Shown one piece after another: positions 53,935 through 62,908 of a DNA stretch of 64,000 nucleotides (position 1 is the first letter of the stretch; every line of letters starts with the position of its first letter). A program made the translations under genes and the position numbers. The stretch covers positions 24,188 through 88,187 of the forward strand of contig NZ_BDCG01000020.1 of assembly GCF_001613385.1 (NCBI RefSeq), given 5' to 3'. This DNA comes from Nocardia flavorosea NBRC 108225 (GTDB taxonomy: Bacteria; Actinomycetota; Actinomycetes; Mycobacteriales; Mycobacteriaceae). The notes under the pieces were generated by a model, which was not told the origin of the DNA, ran no database searches, and saw only the letters and a program-made list of their open reading frames with translations.

Positions 53935-54135
53935 GGTCACCGCGGGCCGGGCGGAACCCCCCGCGGGGCGGCCGGGAGTGCTCCGGTAGTCGACGCAAGA
54001 CCGGCAACCGGTGCGGGACCGGCCGAACCGTTGCCGGTGCCCACTGTGCACGGATTCGGCGCGGCCGCGAACGCCCGGGCGCACGCGGCTGCGAGGTCTT
54101 CGGCCGCGCCGGCCGGCGGCGTGGGACTACACCTG

Positions 54136-54918
54136 CTATCCGGGTAGTTGATCGAGTATTACGCGGGCGCAGGTGGCGGGATCGTCGTAGAACGGCGTAT
54201 GCCCGCTGCCTTCCAGGGTGAGGTGGCGGGCGTGCGGCAGCACGTCTCGGGCGCGGCGGCTCTGGGTCTTGTAGGTGAGCAGGATGTCGCGGTTACCCCA
54301 GGCGACGGTCACCGGAAGATCGGCCAGCGCTGCGGGATCCGCGAGTTCCGCCTCGGTGAACGAGTCCAGCGCGGGTGAGAAACCCAGCGATTTCACCGCG
54401 CCCTCGGCGGTATCCAGGGCGGTCTGCGTATCAACCGCCCAGGGCTTACCGAAAACCAGGCTCAGGAACACGGTGCGCCCGGCCGGTGTGCCGAGCACCT
54501 TCGGCATCGCCGGGCCGAGGAGGCGGCCGAGTTTCTTGGACTGCCCCAGCGATTGCTGGCACCACACGCGGCCGGGGGTATCCCAGAAGAAGATCGGCGA
54601 GAAGGCTGTCACCGAGCGCGCCAGGCCGCGGGCGCCCAGGTTCAGCGAGATCCCGCCGCCCATCGAATTACCCGCGAGATGCGGCCGGTCGAGGCCCTGG
54701 GCGGCCAGAAAATCGGCGAGGGCGTCGGTGAGCGTATCGACGGTGGTGCGGGGTAGCGGTGCGGAACCGCCGAAACCGGGCAGATCGACAGCGATCACGT
54801 CGAAATGTCCGGCGAGGGTGCCGATGATCGGTTCCCATACCTGCCACCGGCTCCCCACACCGTGGACCAGGACGAGGGGTTCACCGCTGCCTTCGCGATG
54901 GTGCTCGAGATCAGTCAT
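54136..54918 (-). CDS. Alpha/beta hydrolase
   Basis: A 260-residue alpha/beta hydrolase. The oxyanion loop is LVLVHGVGSRWQVWEPI, the nucleophile elbow LAGNSMGGGISLNL (G-x-S-x-G), the acid is in VTVAWGNRDILLTY and the catalytic His in LEGSGHTPFYDDP. No signal peptide, so cytosolic. Convergent with the enoyl-CoA hydratase; the 201-bp gap between them (53935-54135) has no gene I can support. Substrate unknown. Confidence 0.86.
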   Translation of the reverse strand: MTDLEHHREGSGEPLVLVHGVGSRWQVWEPIIGTLAGHFDVIAVDLPGFGGSAPLPRTTVDTLTDALADFLAAQGLDRPHLAGNSMGGGISLNLGARGLARSVTAFSPIFFWDTPGRVWCQQSLGQSKKLGRLLGPAMPKVLGTPAGRTVFLSLVFGKPWAVDTQTALDTAEGAVKSLGFSPALDSFTEAELADPAALADLPVTVAWGNRDILLTYKTQSRRARDVLPHARHLTLEGSGHTPFYDDPATCARVILDQLPG

Positions 54919-55159
54919 GCCCAGCTCTCCGATCGGATCCGAACTGCCGAATCACACTAACAGCAGGCAGGGGACATCAGTTCGGTTCGTGTCCGTATGG
55001 CTCGATGTCGCGCGATGTGAGCCTTCTCGAATTATCGGCTTCCGAGTTGCGGCCCGAGTGTGACTGCGACTACACACATGCGTGGGCGTCACGCGGACGG
55101 CCGTGGGACGATCCCCGATCACCGCGGCGTCCAGGTGATACATCTGAGAGAGGAACCCG

Positions 55160-55492
55160 GTGCGGAAGACCCTTTTTGCCGCGACCCTAGTCATTCTGCC
55201 GCTGTTGGCGGCCTGCGGTAGCGATACCGAATCCGCGCCCGCGCTCACCGAGGCGGACCTGTCGAAAGCCCTGCAGGAGACGGGTTTCAAGGACCCGGCC
55301 TTCGCCGACTGCGCTGCCAAGATATATCTGGCGGAGGGCATTTCCCAAGAAGGCCTGCAAAAAATGATCAGCGGCGAGTCCGATGCCCAGACGGCGGATC
55401 CGGAGACCATGGGCCTGGGGCCGGAGGACAAGCCCAAGGCCGATTCGGCGACTGCCAAGATCATCGATGAATGCCTCGGGGTGTCGCAGTAG
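55160..55492 (+). CDS. Small predicted lipoprotein
   Basis: A 110-residue exported lipoprotein. GTG at 55160 has GAGAGGAA before it. The signal peptide ends in the lipobox LAAC with the lipidated Cys at residue 19, followed by a mostly helical acidic domain with two further Cys (FADCAAKIYLAEG and IIDECLG) that could form a disulfide. Not recognised as a named family. It is divergent from the alpha/beta hydrolase (54136-54918), with 241 bp between the two starts. Confidence 0.78.
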   Translation: MRKTLFAATLVILPLLAACGSDTESAPALTEADLSKALQETGFKDPAFADCAAKIYLAEGISQEGLQKMISGESDAQTADPETMGLGPEDKPKADSATAKIIDECLGVSQ

Positions 55493-55617
55493 GCGGTACC
55501 GGTAGCGAACGCGGATTGGGCATCGTCGGTCGTGCCGTAGCAGGCGACCTGTGTCCACCGCCGCGAGCCGGGTCGTCGCGCTGTCACTCGGCGGGGCGAT
55601 GATTGCCGGGGCCGCTC

Positions 55618-56502
55618 CTACGACGCGGTTCGCGGATCAGCCGTGTCGGAGAGATGTCGGCTCGAGCGGAACTGCTCGAGTCCGGTGACGCGGAGCAATT
55701 CGAGGGCCCCGGCAGTACCGGTCGCCGGTGCGGCGGAGTAGACGAGGACGGTCTGGTCGGCCTCGGGTTCGTGCAGCACGTCGCAGTCCAGGGTGAGAAC
55801 GCCCAGTTCCGGGTGGGTGACCTCGGTGGTTCGGCTGCGCAGTCGGCCGGAACGGCCGGCTTGCCAGAGTTCCTCGAACCGCGCGCTTCCGGCCCGTAAC
55901 TCGGCGATGAGACGTACCAGACCTGCGTCCCGCGGGTACTTGGCGTGGGCGGTACGCAGACAGCCGACGCAGTCGGCGGCGCCGACGCCGGAGTCCTCCG
56001 CCGTCCGGACACCGTCTGCGCCGACGCCGAGGAATCGTTGCCACAACAGATTGCGCTGTGCCGGTGGCAACCGCGAGAAGTCACCGAAAAGGGCAGCTGC
56101 GAGCGGATTCCAGGCCAATACATCGGATTTGGCGGATAGTACGACGGCAGGCAGATCCGGGACACGGTCCAGCAGCCGCAGCACGCTCGGGCGCACCAGC
56201 ATGGATATACCCCCGGCGGGCGGCGGTTCCGATCCCGCGAGCCGGAATACCAGATCGCGGTCGGCGTCGGAAAGCCGCAACGCGCGGACCAAGGCGCCCA
56301 GCACCTGGTCGGACGGTTTGGGACCACGACCCTGCTCGAGCCGGACGATGTAGTCGACGCTGAGCCCGGCCAAGTGCGCGACTTCCTCGCGTCGCAGACC
56401 GGGCACCTGCCGCCGGAAGCCGGCCGCCAAACCCACGTCGGCAGGGCGGAGGCGGGAGCGCGCGGTCTTCAACACGGTGGCCAATTCGGCTCTGTCCACC
56501 AC
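55618..56502 (-). CDS. XRE-family regulator with MmyB-like ligand domain
   Basis: A 294-residue helix-turn-helix regulator. The HTH at about 12-75 shows VPGLRREEVAHLAGLSVDYI and VRLEQGRGPKPSDQVLGALV. The C-terminal MmyB-like (PAS-like) domain carries VLAWNPLAAALFGDFSRLPP and NLLWQRFLG, then WQAGRSGRLRSRTTEVTHPE. Members usually control an adjacent divergent oxidoreductase; here the SDR starts 99 bp away, so it is the likely target. Ligand unknown. Confidence 0.88.
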   Translation of the reverse strand: MVDRAELATVLKTARSRLRPADVGLAAGFRRQVPGLRREEVAHLAGLSVDYIVRLEQGRGPKPSDQVLGALVRALRLSDADRDLVFRLAGSEPPPAGGISMLVRPSVLRLLDRVPDLPAVVLSAKSDVLAWNPLAAALFGDFSRLPPAQRNLLWQRFLGVGADGVRTAEDSGVGAADCVGCLRTAHAKYPRDAGLVRLIAELRAGSARFEELWQAGRSGRLRSRTTEVTHPELGVLTLDCDVLHEPEADQTVLVYSAAPATGTAGALELLRVTGLEQFRSSRHLSDTADPRTAS

Positions 56503-56601
56503 CTCATTCTGCCGCCACCGCGGTCGCGGCGGGTGGGACCGGCAGTCCTACGCGTGATCGTCCCTGGTGGTGGCGGGGTCGGGCTGGTGAGACTACGAAC
56601 C

Positions 56602-57321
56602 GTGACGACATCGACAATTGCCTTGGTGACCGGGGCGAACAAGGGCCTGGGCCGTGAGACCGTACGACGTCTGGCCGACCTGGGATGGCAGGTGTTCGCG
56701 GCGGCGCGCGATACCGCGCGTGGTAGCGAGGCGGTTGCCGAGCTGGCCGCCGAAGGGCGGCAGGTCCGGTTCGTCGCGCTGGACGTGACTTCGGACGAGT
56801 CCGTCGCCGCGGCTGCCCGCCTGATCCGAGAGCAGGCGGGCAGGCTCGACGTATTGGTCAACAACGCCGGTATCGCGGACTGGGGGACCCCGCCGGCCGA
56901 AACCTCGCCCGACGAGCTGGGAGAAGTATTCGATACCAATGTTTTCGGGCCGGTTCGGGTAACCCGTGCCCTCCTGCCGCTACTGCGTGCAGGCTTGTCC
57001 CCACGCATCGTGATGGTCTCCAGTGGTATGGGATCGGTTGCCACCCTGACCGATCCCCGCTGGAAAGACCACGTGAATCCGACACTCGGTTACCCTGCAA
57101 GCAAAGCCGCGCTGAATATGCTCACTGCCGTATACGCGAGCGCGTTGCCGGACATCCGGGTGAACGCGGTGGATCCCGGCTACACCGCGACAGACCTGAA
57201 CGGTCATACCGGTCCTCAATCCCTCGCCGAGGGTACGGACGCGATCGTGCGTCTGGCGACGATCGCCACGGACGGGCCCACCGGTGGATTCTTCGACCGC
57301 AACGGAAGAATCGCGTGGTGA
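56602..57321 (+). CDS. Short-chain dehydrogenase/reductase
   Basis: A 239-residue classical SDR using NAD(P)H. The cofactor motif is ALVTGANKGLGRETV, then VLVNNAGIADWG, and the catalytic Ser-Tyr-Lys in VMVSSGMGSVATLT and GYPASKAALNML, with VDPGYTATDLNGH. GTG at 56602 is chosen; another GTG at 56587 is in frame. It is divergent from the XRE regulator and followed by a small conserved gene on the same strand. Confidence 0.9.
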   Translation: MTTSTIALVTGANKGLGRETVRRLADLGWQVFAAARDTARGSEAVAELAAEGRQVRFVALDVTSDESVAAAARLIREQAGRLDVLVNNAGIADWGTPPAETSPDELGEVFDTNVFGPVRVTRALLPLLRAGLSPRIVMVSSGMGSVATLTDPRWKDHVNPTLGYPASKAALNMLTAVYASALPDIRVNAVDPGYTATDLNGHTGPQSLAEGTDAIVRLATIATDGPTGGFFDRNGRIAW

Positions 57322-57398
57322 AGGCCGGCGCGGTTGCCGCAGCAGTGGTGCTCGTCTGCCTGGCTCTGTTCACGATCACATCCGAATCGGAGGACACG

Positions 57399-57788
57399 AT
57401 GAACCAGCAGAACGTGAACGCCTCGACCGTGCTGTCGATCGGCCTGCATCCCAGCGCCTTGGACTACAGCCGTTACCCCGGACTCGACGAAGCCACCCTC
57501 ACCGCACGAATCGATGCCGCCGAAGCCGCGCTGCGGGCGGCCGGGTTCGATATCGTCTCGTGTCGGCTGCCTGCCGAACCCGATGCGGCGGCGGACGAAC
57601 TGCGTCGATGTGCCTCACTTGGGGAATTTCGAGTCGCAATGATAGGAGCCGGCATTCGCATGGCCCCGGAACACACTCTGCTGTTCGAACGGCTGGTCAA
57701 TACTCTCGGCGATATCGCTCCAGGTATCCGCTTCTGCTTCAACACCTCACCCGAAACCACCATCGAGGCTCTCCGCCGTTGGGTGTGA
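57399..57788 (+). CDS. Conserved small protein of unknown function
   Basis: A 129-residue soluble protein beginning at an ATG with GGAGG five bases upstream. TVLSIGLHPSALDYSRYPGL, MIGAGIRMAPEHTLLFERLV and FCFNTSPETTIEALRRWV are stretches I recall from widely distributed conserved proteins without assigned function. The frame is open upstream from a GTG at 57315 and would add a hydrophobic segment, but the strong ribosome-binding site favours 57399. Probably co-transcribed with the SDR. Confidence 0.78.
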   Translation: MNQQNVNASTVLSIGLHPSALDYSRYPGLDEATLTARIDAAEAALRAAGFDIVSCRLPAEPDAAADELRRCASLGEFRVAMIGAGIRMAPEHTLLFERLVNTLGDIAPGIRFCFNTSPETTIEALRRWV

Positions 57789-58047
57789 TCCGCCGATCGG
57801 TATCAGGCGCGGCCTACCCACGTTCGAACGCAATCGGTGGGTGCGGCCTCGGCCGGCGATTGTGGGCACGCCCGGTACCCGTCGGCCCGGCCGCCGTCGA
57901 CGCGCGCCCTACGGGAATCGGGGGCGGTGCCGTACGGCCCGGTTCCGATCGTCCCGATCCCAACCGTGGACGCGAACCCACTCGAATGCTGGACTGATCG
58001 CACAGAACCGACAAGCCCGGTAGCGGCCGGGGGCAGGAGGCGCCGAC

Positions 58048-58308
58048 GTGACAGTGACCGTGGTGGTCGGCAATCCGAAACCCGCATCCCGCATCTTGCC
58101 GTCGGGTGTGGCGCTCGCTCTCGCACCCGATCTACTGCTCAAACCGGTGTTGGTGGAGCCGGGAGCAACCACCGCCCTTCCCGGCCCCTACCTGTCCGAC
58201 CGGACCTTCGGCGCCGACGGTGTACTGACCGGCCACGCCGAACGCCGGCGCCGAGAAGCGCAGGCGTTGTCCACCGTGTCTCCTGCGAAACAAGAGGTCG
58301 AGTCGTGA
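58048..58308 (+). pseudogene. Remnant of an NADPH-dependent FMN reductase gene
   Basis: A GTG at 58048, with AGGAGG before it, opens an 86-codon frame. Its start (MTVTVVVGNPKPASR) is the N-terminal strand and phosphate loop of NADPH-dependent FMN reductases. After residue 15 the sequence jumps to what looks like the C-terminal part of the same family (LLLKPVLVEPGATTALPGPY). About 100 central residues, including most of the flavin site, are missing, which indicates an internal deletion. The stop overlaps the start of the next flavin reductase gene, so the remnant may only couple its translation. Confidence 0.55.
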
Positions 58309-58802
58309 ACGAGCTTGTCGAAACCCCCGCCGACGGCACCGGCCTGCGTCGTGCGTTCGCCAACTTCCCCAGCGGGGTGGTGGCTGTCTGTGCCCGTGTC
58401 GACGGCAAACCGGACGGTCTCGCCGTGAGTACCTTCGTCCCGGTCTCGCTGGACCCGCCACTGGTGTCGTTCTGCATCCAGAACACCTCCGCCACCTGGA
58501 CCCGCCTCGTCCACGCGGGCCACCTCGGCCTGAGCCTCCTCGGCACCGACCAGCAGGCCGCCGCCCGCTCACTGGCCTCCCGCAACGGCAACCGCTTCAG
58601 CGGCCTGGACCTGCACGACGGCACGGGTGAATCTGTGTTCATCGACGGCGCCTCGGTCTGGATCGAAGGCACCCCCGAAGCACATGTCCCCGCGGGCGAC
58701 CACACGGTGGTGATCCTGCGCGTCCACCGTCTCGCGATCCACCCCGGTCGTGAACCTCTGGTCTTCCACGGCTCCCGCTTCCGCCTCCTGCGCGCAGGCT
58801 GA
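58305..58802 (+). CDS. Flavin reductase-like domain protein
   Basis: A 165-residue flavin reductase of the HpaC/NtaB type, which supplies reduced FMN or FAD to a partner monooxygenase. GTG at 58305 overlaps the preceding stop (GTGA). Characteristic stretches: RRAFANFPSGVVAVCARVDG, GLAVSTFVPVSLDPPLVSFC, and the end HTVVILRVHRLAIHPGREPL. No partner monooxygenase is adjacent; the neighbouring FMN-reductase gene is decayed, suggesting loss of part of a sulfur- or aromatic-compound pathway. Confidence 0.88.
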   Translation: MNELVETPADGTGLRRAFANFPSGVVAVCARVDGKPDGLAVSTFVPVSLDPPLVSFCIQNTSATWTRLVHAGHLGLSLLGTDQQAAARSLASRNGNRFSGLDLHDGTGESVFIDGASVWIEGTPEAHVPAGDHTVVILRVHRLAIHPGREPLVFHGSRFRLLRAG

Positions 58803-58885
58803 GGCCGGCGATTCCGGATGCTCGCCGAGCCCGCCGGCCGGCTGTTTCCCAGGCTTTGCCGCATCGGCGAGGGCCACCTGAGCCC

Positions 58886-59047
58886 GTCGCATACTTCTGC
58901 CTCTGGTGGATGGACACGAGGAAGGCGCAGATACGGCTGATCCCCGCCGAACCACGCTTCCGTCGCGAAGACTTCGACACTTGGCGCCGCACCAACGTCC
59001 CTACCGGCGACCATGGGATTCTCGAACACTTCCGATTCGACCGATGA
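58886..59047 (+). pseudogene. Possible gene remnant (C-terminal fragment)
   Basis: In the 425-bp gap 58803-59227 one frame shows strongly GC-biased third positions and a protein-like reading, VAYFCLWWMDTRKAQIRLIP then GILEHFRFDR before a stop at 59047. No start codon or ribosome-binding site precedes it. It looks like the end of a gene whose 5' part is gone; family not recognised. The rest of the gap shows nothing. Confidence 0.35.
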
Positions 59048-59227
59048 GCCCGTGCCTGCAGCAGGTACAGGCAATTTTGGACGACAGCCGGTTGACCGGC
59101 AGGATTCGTCTCGGCGGCGGAAAGCAGGTCGGGTAGGGGCCCGGATAGGCGGCCAACCGCCGGGGCTCGCCCGCGAGTGTGCAGACGAGCCCCAGGGTGC
59201 ACCGGATTACCGGCCGAACGGGAGTGT

Positions 59228-59743
59228 TCAGATATCGCCGAAGGCTGCCGCGTAGCGGATGACGCCACCGGGCAGGGGCTCGGCGTCCAGGCTCAACACC
59301 ATCAGCGCGTCGTCAGGGACGGACGTCTTCATGGTGACGCCGTGGGTGCTGGCGCGGGTGAACCCGAAACGGGGATAGTACTCCGGATGTCCGAGGACGG
59401 TGACGAAATGTTCACCCCTTGCCTCGGCGGCCTCGAAAGACGCACGGATAGCGGCCGATCCGACGCCGGTTCTCTGGTACTGCGGCAGGACCGCGCACGG
59501 TCCCAGGCACAGTGCCGGGGTGTCACCGATGTGTGCGCGGGTCAGCAGTACATAGCCCACGAGGGCGCCGGTGCCGTCGAAAGTGACCAGCGACAGTCCG
59601 TCGATCCAGGCGGGGTCCTGGCGCAGCGCTTCGACGAGGTCGGCCTCCTCGGCGGTGTCGAACGCGGCGAGGTTGATCTCGCGGATCGCGGCGATATCGG
59701 CGCTGGTCTCGGCGCGAGTGGTCCAATCGGTACGAGGATTCAT
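59228..59743 (-). CDS. GNAT-family N-acetyltransferase
   Basis: A 171-residue acetyltransferase using acetyl-CoA. The acetyl-CoA-binding motif A is ALCLGPCAVLPQYQRTGVGS (Q-x-x-G-x-G/A type), followed by FVTVLGHPEYYPRFGFTRA, the pattern of the YhbS-like subgroup. ATG at 59743 has AGGAAG upstream; in-frame extension further upstream is rejected. Substrate unknown. It lies 100 bp downstream of the rsgA-like gene on the same strand, so the two may be co-transcribed. Confidence 0.87.
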   Translation of the reverse strand: MNPRTDWTTRAETSADIAAIREINLAAFDTAEEADLVEALRQDPAWIDGLSLVTFDGTGALVGYVLLTRAHIGDTPALCLGPCAVLPQYQRTGVGSAAIRASFEAAEARGEHFVTVLGHPEYYPRFGFTRASTHGVTMKTSVPDDALMVLSLDAEPLPGGVIRYAAAFGDI

Positions 59744-59843
59744 AATGGTTTTCTTCCTGTGGTCAATGATGTTGCCGGCCATGACATCCGGTGCCGCGGG
59801 GCGCCGCCGGGGTTGCCCGCGGGCGGGAGTGGGCACGCCGGTG

Positions 59844-60938
59844 TCAGCGCTGGCGTTCACGGAATCGGTAGGTCGCACGCAGATCCCGCGTGATGGCCTT
59901 GACGGTCTTGCTGCGTTTTCCGCTCTGGCGGGCGTCACCGCGGGTGGCCGCCCACTGGCTTTCCCGCATCAGTTTGCGGTACCGATCGAGCCGCGCCAGG
60001 TCCAACTCGCCGGTCACGATCGCGTCCTGAACCGCGCACCCGGGTTCGCTGCGGTGTTGGCAGTCGCCGAACGCGCAGTTGCGGGCAAAGGCCTCTATCT
60101 CGGCGAACACCTGCCCGACCCCGTCGGCGACATCCTGAACGCCGATACCCCGCAGGCCCGGAGTATCGATGAGCACCCCACCGGCGGGCAACGCCAACAA
60201 CTCGCGATGCACGGTAGTGTGACGGCCCTTGCCGTCGACGGCACGAACCTCCTTGGTGCCCATGTGTTCTCGACCCAGCAAAGCGTTGGCCAGACTCGAT
60301 TTGCCGGCGCCGGACGGCCCCAGCAGGACCGCCGTCCCGGTGACGGTCGCGGCCAGCCGATCGAGGCCCGCACCGGTAGCGGCGCTGGTAGTGAGGATGT
60401 CGACGCCGGGAGCCAGCGCGGCCACCACGGCCTCGTCGGTACCGGGCAGCTCGGCCAGATCGGCCTTGGTCAACACGATGACCGGCCTGGCGCCGCTGTC
60501 GAAAGCCAGCGCCAGCAACCGCTCGATGCGGCCCGCGTTGACCGGTGCCGCCAGCGAGACCGCGATGACGACGGTGTCGACGTTGGCCGCGAGCACTTGC
60601 TGGTGGGAGGTGCGGTCCGAGGACGCGCGAGTGATCGCGGTACGGCGAGGCAGCAATGCCACCACTGCGGGTTCGGGTCCTGGGCGTAGCGCGGCCCAGT
60701 CGCCCGTGCACACCATGTGTGCACGGTCTGCGCCGTTGAGTGCACTGCTATCGGCGCGAACCGGCCCCGAGGCGGTGAGGGTGTCACATCGGCCGCGGTC
60801 GACCCGCACGATACGGGCCGGTATCGACCCGGCAGCGGCGTGTTCGGCGAACATCGCCGCGAAGTTCTCGTCCCAGCCGAGTGCGGACAGCTCTCGTGAA
60901 GACGATGAAGAAGTCGATGAATGGTGAGGTGAATGCAT
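59844..60938 (-). CDS. rsgA: RsgA-type circularly permuted ribosome-assembly GTPase
   Basis: A 364-residue GTPase of the RsgA (YjeQ/YloQ) family, which tests maturing 30S subunits. Motif order is permuted: G4 TKAD (157-160), G1 GPSGAGKSS (207-215), G3 DTPG (258-261). The C-terminal zinc module has C288, C293, H295 and C301. An OB-fold-like region precedes residue 95. Actinobacteria often carry a second RsgA-like gene elsewhere, so it may be a specialised paralogue. A 22-codon leader ORF and a stem-loop precede it (61040-61108), hinting at translation-sensitive control. Confidence 0.88.
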   Translation of the reverse strand: MHSPHHSSTSSSSSRELSALGWDENFAAMFAEHAAAGSIPARIVRVDRGRCDTLTASGPVRADSSALNGADRAHMVCTGDWAALRPGPEPAVVALLPRRTAITRASSDRTSHQQVLAANVDTVVIAVSLAAPVNAGRIERLLALAFDSGARPVIVLTKADLAELPGTDEAVVAALAPGVDILTTSAATGAGLDRLAATVTGTAVLLGPSGAGKSSLANALLGREHMGTKEVRAVDGKGRHTTVHRELLALPAGGVLIDTPGLRGIGVQDVADGVGQVFAEIEAFARNCAFGDCQHRSEPGCAVQDAIVTGELDLARLDRYRKLMRESQWAATRGDARQSGKRSKTVKAITRDLRATYRFRERQR

Positions 60939-61039
60939 GATGAGACCCTTGGATGAAGGAGCCCCGTTCGAACACGAAAACCACCGGCGCCATCCCCGCG
61001 AGCGCAGCTCGCAGTGATTACCGGCAATGGGTATCGGGT

Positions 61040-61108
61040 CTAGACCGGGGCCCGGGACGTGAGGATTGTCCGGGTGCTGCGCACGGCGGCGGTCTTCACC
61101 GCAAACAT
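61040..61108 (-). CDS. Leader ORF (22 codons) upstream of rsgA-like gene
   Basis: ATG at 61108 follows the excellent site GGGAGG at 7 bases; the frame reads MFAVKTAAVRSTRTILTSRA plus two residues and a TAG. It ends 101 bp before the rsgA-like start. Between them the transcript can form GCGAGC-TGC-GCTCGC and other stems. A well-initiated short ORF followed by hairpins is the layout of ribosome-mediated attenuation. Being upstream of a ribosome-assembly GTPase makes sensing of slowed translation attractive, but this is inference. Confidence 0.5.
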   Translation of the reverse strand: MFAVKTAAVRSTRTILTSRAPV

Positions 61109-61439
61109 CAACTCACCTCCCATTCTCTCGCACTCCAGGTCGAACATGGACGGCTCAAACTAGCATGCGGCCAACGATCCCCGCCAGCAGATTGTGAACG
61201 CCTTCATACCGGAGGAGACCGCTACGGCCACGGCGCGCGAACGGGCCCGATCCGTTCGCGACCGTGGCGGGCCGATGATCTGTCGCGCTTGGGCGCGGCA
61301 ATTTCGTGAGGTCCGTACCGGGGAGTGGTGGCAGGTGTGTGGCACGGCGGCGCTTTGGAATCCGGCCGGAATCGCAGTCCAGCTCTGAGGAGGTGGACTG
61401 CATGGGGTGAGTATCTCGCGCGGATAGGGGAGGTGATCG
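61109..61439. other. 331-bp gap before the tRNA-Gly remnant
   Basis: No gene I can support. It should contain the promoter of the leader ORF and rsgA-like gene. A possible -10 (TAGTTT, minus strand, near 61160) has no clear -35. The right half probably is chromosomal flank of the integrated element. Confidence 0.4.
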
Positions 61440-61488
61440 TGGAGCCGGTGACGGGAATCGAACCCGCGCCGTCTGCTTGGGAAGCAAG
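61440..61488 (-). tRNA. 3' half of tRNA-Gly (CCC) gene; probable attachment site remnant
   Basis: Read on the minus strand, this is an anticodon arm with loop TTCCCAA (anticodon CCC), then the T arm with GGGTTCGATTCCC and an acceptor end CACCGGCTCCA including the discriminator and CCA. The 5' half, D arm and matching acceptor strand are absent; sequence beyond 61488 does not pair with the acceptor end and the anticodon stem is imperfect. A duplicated tRNA 3' end is the usual footprint of integration at a tRNA, so this likely is the attachment junction and the element lies to the right. Confidence 0.7.
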
Positions 61489-61792
61489 GGAATGGCCGGG
61501 TGAGCTGGCGTTACGGCTTGGAATCCGTGTGCGCGGGATACCTGGATTGACCGCTGCTGACCGAGGGATCTGGCACGTTCGTGGCACGCGATGCAGGCCG
61601 GTGAGTGAGTTTGTTGTCGTGAGGCATGTCGCCCCGGCCGTCTCGCTGATCGACCTGTCGGTCATGGGCTTGTCGAACAGTCAGGCAGCGACGCAGAAGA
61701 CACACGAAGAGCAGGTAAGCGGTCCTGAGCTAGATGCTCTTCCGAGTCTGGCAAACTTGTCCCGATGTCGAGCGGAAGGTTATACAGCTAGC
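61489..61792. other. 304-bp segment between attachment remnant and methyltransferase
   Basis: The methyltransferase frame is open through here, but the sequence shows no family motif until 61793. TGGCACG is repeated directly at about 61570 and 61580. No integrase is visible. I read this as the left end of the element. Confidence 0.4.
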
Positions 61793-62908
61793 ATGGCGAA
61801 GCCGATTGCAATCTCAGTGTTCTCGGGGGCGATGGGACTTGACCTGGGACTGGAGCAAGCGGGCTTCGATCTGCGTTTTGCGGCCGACAACATGCCCGCC
61901 GCTGTGCAGACTATCCGCGAAAATCGCCCTTACCTCCCAGCCTTCGATGGAGATGTAGCCCAGCTCACAGGGAAGGCCATCCTTGAGCGAGCAGGCCTTA
62001 ACGGGGAACAGATTGACCTCTTGGCTGGCGGCCCCCCATGTCAAAGCTTCAGTACAGCCGGGAAGCGCCGTGGGCTCGACGACGCAGAGAAAGGGCCTCT
62101 CGTATTCGAATTCGTTCGCCTCGTCGACGAGATCAAGCCGACAGCATTCGTAATGGAGAATGTCAAAGGTCTATTGTCGGCTTCAATTAAGTGGCGACAA
62201 CTGCCGTACAACAATAATGGAAAAGTTGTCGATGAATTACACGGGTCTCTACTGCGCGAGCTGTTACGAAAGTTTCGCGATGTGGGGTACAGTGTGGATT
62301 TTTGCGAAGTAAACGCAGCCGACTATGGAGTGCCGCAGACTCGTCAACGCGTTTTTCTAATCGGTTACCGAGATCAACGGCCCGTTACCTTCCCGAAACC
62401 TACCCACTCCAGCGCCGGAGGGATTCGAGTTCCCAAGTGGAATACCCTTGGAACGGCATTAAAAGGATTGAGCGACGACACGTCTGAGTGCGCGATATTC
62501 AGCGAGCGTAAGCTCAAGTACCTTCGCATGATCCCAGAAGGGGGAAACTGGCGAGATCTTCCGCTCGAAATCCAACAAGAGTCGATGGGGCGAGCGTTCT
62601 TCGCCAAGGGAGGCCGTACAGGATACTGGCGTAGACTCTCTTTCTCGGCACCCTCGCCCACGATCTTGACAGAGCCACATAATGCAAGTACCTCGCTATG
62701 CCATCCTACGGAAGACCGTCCCTTGACGGTACGAGAATGTGCTCGCGTGCAAACCTTTCCGGATGAGTGGAACTTCGCAGGTAAGCGCGCTGACCAATAC
62801 AGGCTTGTAGGAAATGCTGTGCCAGTTGCTCTCGGTAAGGCCATGGGGGAGCATATACAGGAGGAGCTGTATATGCTCCCAACACCTACAACCGCAGAGG
62901 CCAGCTAA
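61793..62908 (+). CDS. DNA (cytosine-5) methyltransferase, type II
   Basis: Transfers a methyl group to C5 of cytosine in a specific DNA site, protecting it from the adjacent nuclease. The ATG at 61793 gives 371 residues. Motif I is AISVFSGAMGLDLGLEQAGF (10-15), motif IV GGPPCQSFS with the catalytic Cys83, motif VI VMENVKGL, motif VIII QTRQRVFLIG and motif X RLVGNAVPVALG. Codon use and GC content are lower than in the rest of the window, typical of transferred defence genes. It is convergent with the endonuclease and overlaps it by 4 bp. Confidence 0.94.
   Translation: MAKPIAISVFSGAMGLDLGLEQAGFDLRFAADNMPAAVQTIRENRPYLPAFDGDVAQLTGKAILERAGLNGEQIDLLAGGPPCQSFSTAGKRRGLDDAEKGPLVFEFVRLVDEIKPTAFVMENVKGLLSASIKWRQLPYNNNGKVVDELHGSLLRELLRKFRDVGYSVDFCEVNAADYGVPQTRQRVFLIGYRDQRPVTFPKPTHSSAGGIRVPKWNTLGTALKGLSDDTSECAIFSERKLKYLRMIPEGGNWRDLPLEIQQESMGRAFFAKGGRTGYWRRLSFSAPSPTILTEPHNASTSLCHPTEDRPLTVRECARVQTFPDEWNFAGKRADQYRLVGNAVPVALGKAMGEHIQEELYMLPTPTTAEAS

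Noticed and set aside
57315..57398. N-terminal hydrophobic extension of the small conserved protein
   Set aside because: The GGAGG-preceded ATG at 57399 is much stronger, and relatives that I recall begin near that point.
61325..61792. 156-codon N-terminal extension of the DNA methyltransferase
   Set aside because: The extension covers the tRNA remnant and has no methyltransferase motif; the family fold begins directly after the ATG at 61793.
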